Below, in pieces: positions 55,725 to 64,000 of a DNA stretch of 64,000 nucleotides. Both the position numbers and the translations under genes were made by a program. Numbering within the stretch: the first letter of the stretch is position 1; the number at the start of each line of letters is the position of its first letter. The stretch covers positions 1 to 64,000 of the forward strand of contig JAVSML010024265.1 of NCBI GenBank assembly GCA_038503035.1, read 5' to 3'. Under the pieces are notes generated by a model. It did no database searches, was not told the origin of the DNA, and was given only the letters and a program-made list of their open reading frames with translations. The stretch comes from Crocodylus rhombifer (lineage: Eukaryota > Chordata > Crocodylia > Crocodylidae).

Positions 55725-56934
55725 GGGACAGCAGCATCAATGGTAGAAGGAAGACAAGACTGCACCACTGCACGCTATCTGGATCCACACCAGAAAACAG
55801 TCATTCTAGTTGTTTAAGGGAGGTGATATTACTATCTATTATAGTATGATACTTCCCTTTCTAAGATCATGTGTTTGGTAGTTTAATTGAAATTTCCCAT
55901 TCTGGTTGTGTCAGACTAAATATTTCTGGAAAATTCAAGCCAAGGCAGTCCAGCCATTTTCCAGAGGAGGCTGGTAAAAATACACCATTTTGCTCATGTT
56001 TAAAATTCCTGGTACTTTTTATTTTCCTCCTTCCAAACCTTTTTGTTTTCCTTTAATACCTCATGCTTTGGAAAAAGACCTAGCAGTTTTCCAGAAAAGT
56101 GTCAAAGACTGTGACAGAAACAGATTAGCTGGGGAAACTAGAGAGGGAGACTGGAACAGGAATCCAATTGCAGGGAGACAGATAAATCAGATGAGAAGTA
56201 AGGTGGGGAAAACCTATAATGGCTGAGAAGAGATCCTGGGGAGGGAGAGGGGAATGAAGACTAAGGCTGGGGGATGACTGGGTGTTTAATGGTGAGATTG
56301 AAGGAGGAGATCAAGATTGACTGGGCAAGGAGAATAGGATGAGAAGGAAGAGAAGAGTGGAGACTTGGAATGTGAGGGCAAGGTGAATGGAACTAGTACA
56401 AAGAGAATTGTAGGGAAAAGAAAGCACTGGGACAGTAACAGGAAGAGTTGGAAGGATAGTGTGGTGAAATATGGGAGAAATGGGAAGAAAAGTCTATGGC
56501 CATGCCTCCCTACAGCCTGGAATGGGAACCCTAGAGTCCCATATTTCAGTGTTTCTCTGCTGCCAGTAAACTTCTTTGAAACCCCAGGCCACAGTGTAGG
56601 CTTCTGCAGTGACTGGACTCCCAAGTGCAGTGGATCTAAATGTTCCAATCCTGATCCACATGGTGGTCAGCATGATGCTACAGAGCAGAATTTCTGGGTG
56701 GGAAGAAGGAACAGGGATTTCAGTGTGTTTGATCCTTTGTTGCTTTATTTAGTTATAGGAAAATATGCACATAATGCTGTGTTCAAAGAAGGTTGTAAAG
56801 TCAATCACTGGAAAGTTAGGAAATGCCATAATGAAGGTTGTCTGTGTAAGCTTAATTTGGCTATGTCTATGTATGCATTTTGAAGCAATGTTTAATGGCA
56901 TGCTCAAGTACTGCTTTTTCCACAGAACACCAGG
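55725..56934. other. Unassigned purine-rich sequence
   Basis: The 56100-56480 stretch is purine-rich (GGGAGGAGA-type), giving long frames on both strands (172 and 120 codons). Neither has a recognisable domain. Confidence 0.5.
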
Positions 56935-57285
56935 CTCATAAAGGGCACTTTTGCACACTCTTTGGTGGTGGGGAGTGCGGCAATTTAATTAGAGTGGCTC
57001 CGAGAGCCGCTCTAATTAAAGTGCCACCACCCCTCATGTATCAGTGTCCCTGTGCTTAAAAGTAGTGGCAGGGGCACTTGAACTTCCAGTGATTCATGGA
57101 ACAAGCTTAAGTTCAAGTGCCCTCATTGCCATTTTTAAGTTCAGGGATACTGATACACAAGATGCAGGAGGCTGCTGGAGCACAGCAATTACCGTGCTCC
57201 ACCAGACTCAACTAATCGAGTCTGTTCCAATGCACTGGAATGCAGAGCATCGGAGCAGCCTCCTTGCTCATGTATAAGCACCCAG
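56935..57285 (+). mobile_element. MITE copy 3 (GTCTACACATG family), ends degraded
   Basis: The interior matches the copy at 16067 over GGGCACTTTTGCAC, the hairpin at 56985-57019 (arms TTAATTAGAGTGGCTC and GAGCCGCTCTAATTAA), TCAGTGTCCCTGTGCTTAAA, GCAGGAGGCTGCTGGAGCAC, CTCGTGTATA/CTCATGTATA and CACCCAG. The termini found in copies 1 and 2 are not recognisable here, so the copy is truncated or overwritten. Confidence 0.75.
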
Positions 57286-60200
57286 TGTGCCCAGGATGCA
57301 TAGGTGGTGGAAGGCCAGGACGTGGGAGGGCTTAGCTCCCCTGAACTAATTTCACAGTGGCCAGTGAGAGCAACAGCACCATGGAGCAACTCAGCATGTA
57401 GCCAGTTCTGCGCGGCTGAGGAAGAAGAGGCTAACCGTGCATTCATTGCACCATACAGAGCATGATGGGAGTTGCAGTTCATATGCTGATGCACACACTC
57501 AGCCCCACCCAAATAATATTTTCTCCCTCTGTCTGTGCCAGGATGGGCTTGTTCTAGGGTGCATTGAAAAGCTATTGTCAGCTGGTGCACAAGGAAACTG
57601 GATGAAGGTTTCTCAAACAACCTTAATGCTAACATTTCCTGATTTTTGGGTGCTTGATTTTGTAACCTGAATAGTCCTTTTATGTGGCTTTTAGTGTGTT
57701 CACACATATACTGCACTCTGGTATTTAAATAATAAAGATCTGAGACCCTGTGTCAGTCTACTCATATGGCCAGACTGTGACTGTTTTTGCCTAGTCGTTC
57801 AAAGGAAGGATCTGAGCTTGGAGAATTTCCTGTCTCCTTTTTCTCCGTTATCCTTTGCAGGGGCATCAAGAACCCCATTACTTGCCCACTCTTGCATTGT
57901 CCAGAGCCAATGCTGGGGGCAGGGTACCCTTTACTGAGAAAGTGCAGAGTGATAGCACCAGGAACAATGTTAATCAGTCTAGAAGAGGGGTAACACCCTT
58001 TCCTCACTTTGTTACTGGAGAAGCAAATGGGATTTAACATGGCTGAATACAACAGGGTTGAATGGAAGCTGAAATTCTGAAGAACTGATTCCAAATGACT
58101 CCACAACATTACAGATCGACGCTTGTAATAAAATCTGATTTACATAAAATCTTAAATCCATCCTATAGAACTTAGCAAAGACTCACATCCTTGCTGTAAG
58201 TCTTCGCACTCTGATTTTACAATGCAATTGTAAGATTATCCTTCTCTCTTAAATTCAAGCTGACTTCTTCAAGAACTTCTCTGTCAGTTGGCAAGCCAGG
58301 GCTGTGCATCTGGTGGATCAGGGCCAATGTCACAGCTGTTACTTCTCAGTGTGTGTTCCCAATGGCATTCCAGCCACCTGGGTCCTGTATAGTGAAAAGC
58401 ATCCAGCTACTGCCACTTGAGGCAGTGACTTCCACATCTCTTTTTTTCCACAGCTGTGGCTAGGAAGGCCATAAAATAGCAGGTCTGTATTTCTCCAATA
58501 GATTAGAATTCTATTAATTCAATATGATAACCAATGCTACACTGGTGTATGTGAGGGATGTCATTGTTTTCTATTTTTTGTTCTTAATTCCACCAGGATT
58601 TGAAATTACAAACAATTATGCATATCCTCAACTGTCCCTAGTGATGAATCCAAGAAGAGTTTGAGTCAAAACCACAAAAGCAAAGACATTTAGAGCACAG
58701 GCTGAAATGACACTGTAGGTGTTAAGTTGTGCCCGGCAGGGATCTCAAAACACTGGGTGATCTTACTTGCCATATGTGCAGCAATTCCAAAACACAAAGG
58801 GGTGAGTTAAGGATGGTATTTTGGCCTTTGCTCTGTGTTCCTTCACTTTCGTGGATTTTAATTCTGAACCCTGTCATTATCAGAACTTTTTTTTTGTGTT
58901 TTAATAAGCATTTAATGCAGCTCCTGGGAAAGCTAATGGAGTTGCCTTGGGGACTTGAACAACATCCCAGTGTGCTTTGCATAAATTTCCTTTAGCTGCA
59001 GGTGAACAAAAAGTTATGTTAAGTGTGAGAGAGAAGGTAACAGCTGCTGAATCCTTTTTGCTAGCCTAGGGAGAATTAGTACTGCATCTAACCAGCTGAT
59101 TGGTGTATTCTTAAACTCTTCTAACCTGTGAAACTACGAGGAAAAACAAAAGGTTTGGGGAAGGGTTTTTTTCCATAATATCTGTCACGAAGGAGAGTAT
59201 TTTCATGCAAAAATAATTTTGGTAGAAGCTCATCTAGTAAAAACCAAAATGCTGTGATTACAGCCTTTCAAGAGCCTTTCCTTTTACTTTCCATTTTTCC
59301 GCCTCCCAGAAGAAGATAACTCGGTTTTATACTTTACTGTCTTATTAACGGAATGCATTTTGGAAGTCTGCCACTGTTAACAGTATCAGAAGGATTTAGG
59401 GCTGCTGAAATACACTTGAAGATTTAATTCTGCTGACTTCAGCTCTGATCCGAAGTAAAAACTGTAACCATAGATTAAATGTTTAGCACTAGATATTGCA
59501 ATTGCTGTTCCTCATCGTAAATCCTTGTGTCTATTGCCATTTCAGACAGCTCTCTGCGGGCCTTTGGCACTGCATGTAACACAATGCTCTTGTTGTATGA
59601 GGCTCTTCACTAGGGGCCAATTCTTGAGGTCCTTTTCTCAATTCTTACCCATAAAACTTTCAGTTGCCTAAGGAAGAACCTTAAGATTTAATTCCATGCA
59701 GCTACCCCCTTATATATATGCCTGTCTGTATATGCTTCCAGTCCTTGCTGTCCTGGGAAATCCATTATGGACTCCCATTTTTTCATAACAACTGTTTGGT
59801 TCCCAAAAAGACTGTTCTAGGGAAGGAAACTTATGCACAGCCCCTTTAGACATTACTCTCTCAGGAAAACCAACTAATAAAAGCAAACAACCAAGACAAA
59901 ATTAGATTGCCCTGATGATAATTTATTAATGTTCTCATTCATATGAACACTAGAATATCTGGTTAAAGTTTAAAGGTTACCTTTACTTTTTTAGTTAGAA
60001 TTTTATAGGTCTCTGCAGACTCCTTTTTTGGACTTCAGCAACCATTGACATTTTAATCTTTTTAATGTGGTCATCTGATTTACAGTTGTTTTTTTTCCCC
60101 CGTAGCGAGCAATTCTCTTCTCCACTCATTGCTTATGGCACTCAAATAAAGTTATAATAAGATTACATCTCTATAGTCCCCAGTCCAAACCTGGTGCCTA

Positions 60201-62020
60201 TCTCTTGTGACCTTGAATAGATACAGTATGTCATTAAACTCATAGCAGCAAAAACTTTAAAGATTGTGGGCTGAAATTTATGTCAAGTGTATAACCCAAA
60301 ACATTTTCAGTGCATTCCAGAGCACCAGCCATGTTGACCAGTGGGATGGTGTTGGCACCTGTATTACTGGCAATGATAAAAAGGGGTCCAACTAGCATTT
60401 TAGAAATAAAACTTAGCCAAGGCCCCAGATCAAAGCAAGAGGGTGATTAGCTTTTGCCTCCATTCCCAGATGAAGGTTTGGTGTTAAAATGGCTACATCT
60501 TAGGGAAAAGGGGACAAATAGAAGGGAAAAGATCACTGAGCCCCACACCAACCAATATTTGGTGGAATAAGTGATTCAATTAATCTACCTAGCTACACGT
60601 ACTGCATTTATTATCATAGTATTTGAGGTCCAGGTGTCTACTACATGCCAATATCAGGGTAGCTAGCAAGGGACTATGTAAAGTGCAACACATTAAATAT
60701 AAATAAATAAGTTCCTGAAGTTTTTAGATGTGACCATATATTGAAAGGACTGCTTGGTTATATTCTCTTCTCACACACAGTTAGGTCCCGTTCTGTCTTT
60801 CAAGCACACGCTAGTGGGCTTCTTACATTTCATTTGCTAGTTTTATGGTGTTATGTGGGGTCTGTCTAGAATAAGAATATCAAAGGGGCATGGGCAGTGT
60901 ATTAAAAAATTGTGTATTGTGTGCTCAACACAGCCCCCATTGAGGAGGACATTTTAAATGCTGTATATTTAGTTTCCTTTATTCCTCTCCCATATGGGGA
61001 AACAAGTATTTTTTAAGACCCTATCCCTTTCTCTCTGAGCCTCATATAGAGTGACAGAGAGAAGCTGAGAATATACTACCTTCCTCTCTTGTTGCTACAG
61101 GTCATATAAAATTGATATTGTATTCAGTGCAGATGGGATGACTTTGTCATTCATCAGCTCCCAAAATTGGCTGCTTGGCACACAGGATGATTTAAGTAAA
61201 ACTAAAGTAATTTTCAAAATTGAAACTTAAGCTGTTTGGCAACGTAAGCCAAAAGCAGTTTTTCTTGGATCCCCAGCACTTCCCTGGCTCATATTCATAG
61301 CTCAGCTCTTTTTCAGTCACATCAATTAGCTTAGCATTAGTGGATGGGAAGAAGGAATGTAGCAGCAGTGTTTCTTCAACACAATTTTACATATACCACA
61401 GAGAATCTGGTACCCTAGGAATCTTACCTTAACTTCCATTACATGCAAAGTAAAGGCAGTGGTGTGCCATGTTCTTCTGAGCCATGCAAAATGGCTTGGA
61501 ATTAGTTTTGCAGAATGCCTTATCCTATGGAAAGGCTGCAAAACAATGGAAATGCTTGACAGCAATGAGACACAAAGGTGTCCAGAGAGAGTTAGAGCCC
61601 TGCTTTATCTGTTCTGCTGCCCCTGGTTTTCGATCAGTCCCCAGAGTCTACTCAGAAATGCATAGCTGCATTTGTCTAAAAGGAAGAAACCTGCCTAGGA
61701 GCTGTAGCTGGGGAAAGAGTAATAGTTTAGCAGGGCAGGGCCTTCTACACCTATAATGCTAATGAAAATTATTTGAGCAAAGTGTTTGAAGGTCCTGGGC
61801 TAAACATTCTAGGACAGCTTCACTGTTTCAGGAGAGATTTTTCTCCTTTAACAGTTACTTTCTCCCAGTCCTTTTAATTTGGAGGTAAGAAACAAATACA
61901 AATTATTTTCTGCAGCATTTCTTTCCTGGCAAAGTGTGCTCCCATTACTTTGATTTGCAGAGTAAGTGGGATTTAAATGGCAATTAGATCTTTTGCCAGA
62001 TTTCTGGTATAGGGAAGAGT
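57286..62020. other. Unassigned sequence
   Basis: No gene, RNA or complete element is recognised in this 4.7-kb AT-rich stretch. A palindrome-poor segment at 57460-57478 resembles a ZNF143-type site and is reported under findings. All frames are below 120 codons apart from 57189-57716 on the minus strand (175 codons), which has no recognisable domain and partly overlaps the MITE. Confidence 0.5.
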
Positions 62021-63017
62021 TGCCAGGGTCCCAGGACTGTCATTGTGGTGAGCCAATAGGGGGTGTTCCTGCACTGAGCCACCCATCTCACTGTACCTGA
62101 CCACCTTCCAGGCTCTGGGTGCCTCCCTAGGGGCGCTTCACGTCTGGCCGACCCCCTTCCTGTAGCACACCTGCTAGCCTGGGGGTAATGCTGCCAGCAC
62201 CCAGGGTCTGGTCTAATCCTGGCACTTTGCCCCCTGGGAAACACAGGTCTAGTAGTCCTTGAGGGTACTCAACACTGTCTAAGAACTTGGGGTGCTTCCT
62301 TCAGACTCAAGCACAAATAGTGGTCTCCATTAGTCAGCCAAACCAAGGGAACCCCAAGGCATTATCTAGCTCCTCTCCCAATAAGTCTCCCATGCTAGGT
62401 ACAAAGGAGAACTGTATTGGTTCCAAGGAGTAGGTTTGGAATAGGGTACAGGGTACAGCAATATCAAAGAAATCCCATAGAAAACTAGCATGGCTGGGTA
62501 GCCTTTGATCATGCATCTGAGTTACTGCAAGCTGTATATCTAGTTAGATCTCGGGTATCTTACTCACAAGTATCATCCAGAGGCAGGTGGAGATTCCTTC
62601 TGGAGGCAGGCAGTTCATTGATCATGAGTCTCGAGAGAGAGCAAGTTTCAGATGGTCCAGCTCTTCTTTCTGAGTTGTCATCGTAGCTCTCCTCCTGGGC
62701 AGTTCTTAACTTTATATAGACCTTATGACCTCATTTACCTGGTCCAATGAAGGCCAGCACCTGTTGGCTGCCAGACAACCAAGTTGAAATGCATCACGGG
62801 TTGCCATGTAGACTAGCAGGGTCTCTAGCCCCTCCCAGTCAGGTTGGCATTGCTTAGAACAATAGGGACCGTAAGCCCCTCACCCAGGTATGTGATGCCA
62901 GTCACGTAGGCAGAGGGAGCAGGTTACCCCCCTCCCTTAGGAATGTATCCAACTCGGGTTACCTAAAGAGATGGGATGTCCGCCCTCTGCAGGGCCCATA
63001 TTAGCCAAATTGTCACA
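62021..63017 (-). mobile_element. LTR-like block of an endogenous retrovirus, minus strand
   Basis: Read on the minus strand, the block begins TGTGACAATTTGGC (plus 63017). It has CATTGGACCAG (CCAAT-like, reversed) and a TATA box GGTCTATATAAAG (plus about 62709-62722), and an AATACA (within ACCAATACAGTTCTCC) about 300 bp downstream. It ends GACCCTGGCA at 62021. The order of promoter, then poly(A)-like signal, then GC-rich tail is LTR-like. The region after the poly(A)-like signal is nearly 400 bp, long for U5, so the 3' part may be leader sequence. A target duplication is not clear (CTCCTC versus CTCTTC near the ends). No retroviral genes are adjacent. Confidence 0.55.
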
Positions 63018-64000
63018 GAGGAGAGTTTCTGGGGAGAGACACAGGTAGCCTTCTGCCACAGGCACTCCCTCAAGTTCCTATGCTGTCTGCATTGGAATGA
63101 GGGATCCAAGGATTTCTGGGGTCTATTGGTTTGGGATAGCCCATGCTACTCCTATAACTGACAAGAGCCCAATTTTCATTTTTTTGAGAAAATCTGCAAT
63201 TTCAAGTTTTTTGTTTTCCTGTTCTGAAGTAGAATGAAAACCTGTACCTGTACTAATATCAGTGTCAGTAGTAATAATGAGAGTACCATTTTCCATAAGA
63301 TGAAATCCTGGGGGAAAGATTGGTTTGGGCTGATCACATCCATTTACTAAAACTGAAATGTAATTCCTTCTTTATTTTATACTATATAAAATATGGAAAC
63401 AAAATGTCAACTTGAAATAGAAAAATTGAAACTTTCTGATTAGAAAAGGTTGAATAGCACACTTCTTTTCACTTCCTTCTTAGAACAAGATTTCACTAAA
63501 ATAAACACTTCACTGAAAAATGTTTGCTTTTAATTAATTGGCATTTCCATTCAAGATCCTTCTCTTTTAGTGGTACTCTAATGGCAGTATCTCTAGTTGG
63601 AACCTTTATAACTAAGGCACGAGTTTCTGAGACTCTTTTGTTCTGACTCTCCAGCCTACACACCTCCATCCTTTGTAGGGAGGCCTTTGTATGTTTAGAA
63701 ATGTTTATCCTCAATAGCATGAGGTATAGAGGGCAGTTTATCTTAAGTTATTGCTGCTGGGACTGAGTGTCTGCAGTAAATTACATTGTTTTCCACAGCA
63801 GTTCAGTTAATTGTTTTCCCTCCCACATTTCTGCCTGATTTGCCCCATTTGTATTTTATGGAAATCTCTGCTGTGAGACTAGTTATGTCATATAAATTTT
63901 GGTTTTAGTTTTTATGCATGCATTCTGGTAGTAAGATGCTACATTTTATTTCATACACAAGTCATGGGAACATAGAGCCACTAGGTATGGGAGTGGATCC
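63018..64000. other. Unassigned AT-rich sequence
   Basis: No gene or repeat is recognised. The minus-strand frame at 63496-63720 has no domain. Confidence 0.5.

Noticed and set aside
56365..56883. A 172-codon plus-strand frame as a gene
   Set aside because: It is purine-rich, low in complexity and without domains. The opposite strand is also open over the same place.
57189..57716. A 175-codon minus-strand frame as a gene
   Set aside because: It begins within the MITE copy and has no recognisable motif.
1..64000. CRISPR arrays, bacterial operons, riboswitches or phage genes
   Set aside because: The window is vertebrate nuclear DNA. No regularly spaced direct repeats with unique spacers or prokaryotic gene organisation are present.

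Overview
This is a vertebrate nuclear genomic window with no convincing host protein-coding exon. The repeat content points to a non-avian archosaur, most likely a crocodilian, with a turtle as the main alternative. The evidence is abundant CR1 LINEs (one nearly full length, with an esterase-type ORF1), several hAT and Harbinger DNA transposons, TA-duplicating MITEs, solo retroviral LTRs, and old MIR-like and L2-like amniote fossils. The window is therefore a large intron or an intergenic stretch. Almost all open frames longer than 60 codons are either chance frames or pieces of transposable elements. A run of 10 Ns at 55715-55724 is an assembly gap.

Layout. 1-399: 3' end of a CR1. 400-13900: mostly unassigned unique sequence, with a hAT left end (1631), a minus-strand CR1 tail (4455-4565) and a 1.18-kb hAT (8212-9394). 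13900-19000: MIR-like and L2-like fossils, a large ATATCT microsatellite abutting a small hAT (15548-15832), and a MITE (16067-16650). 22185-25060: a 478-bp hAT with a perfect 8-bp target duplication, a second copy of the MITE family, and minus-strand CR1 pieces. 27780-31900: a minus-strand Harbinger element with transposase and accessory-protein remnants, split by a plus-strand CR1 that inserted inside the transposase frame. 32513-32966: a solo LTR. 34500-34960: a minisatellite-like block. 36031-38252: two terminal-inverted-repeat elements, one carrying a CpG-rich core and the 3' end of an unidentified gene. 39140-40225: a minus-strand non-CR1 LINE carrying an RT and a Cys/His finger. 41159-44105: a TA MITE, a degenerate pair of tRNA-Ser-like units, a CR1 with a hAT inserted in it, another hAT, and another CR1. 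47302-47599: a second TA MITE. 50560-54760: the nearly full-length CR1. 56935-57285: a third copy of the MITE family. 62021-63017: an LTR-like block. The remainder is unassigned AT-rich sequence.

The genes do not form a cellular pathway. What can be read is an insertion history: CR1 into Harbinger, hAT into CR1, and hAT beside a microsatellite. It also shows the decay state of each element. The most unusual items are the 1,440-bp element with a 5-bp CCAAG duplication and CpG-rich gene remnant (36813-38252), the two tandem tRNA-Ser-like units with different anticodon signatures (41724-41885), and the Harbinger/CR1 nest.
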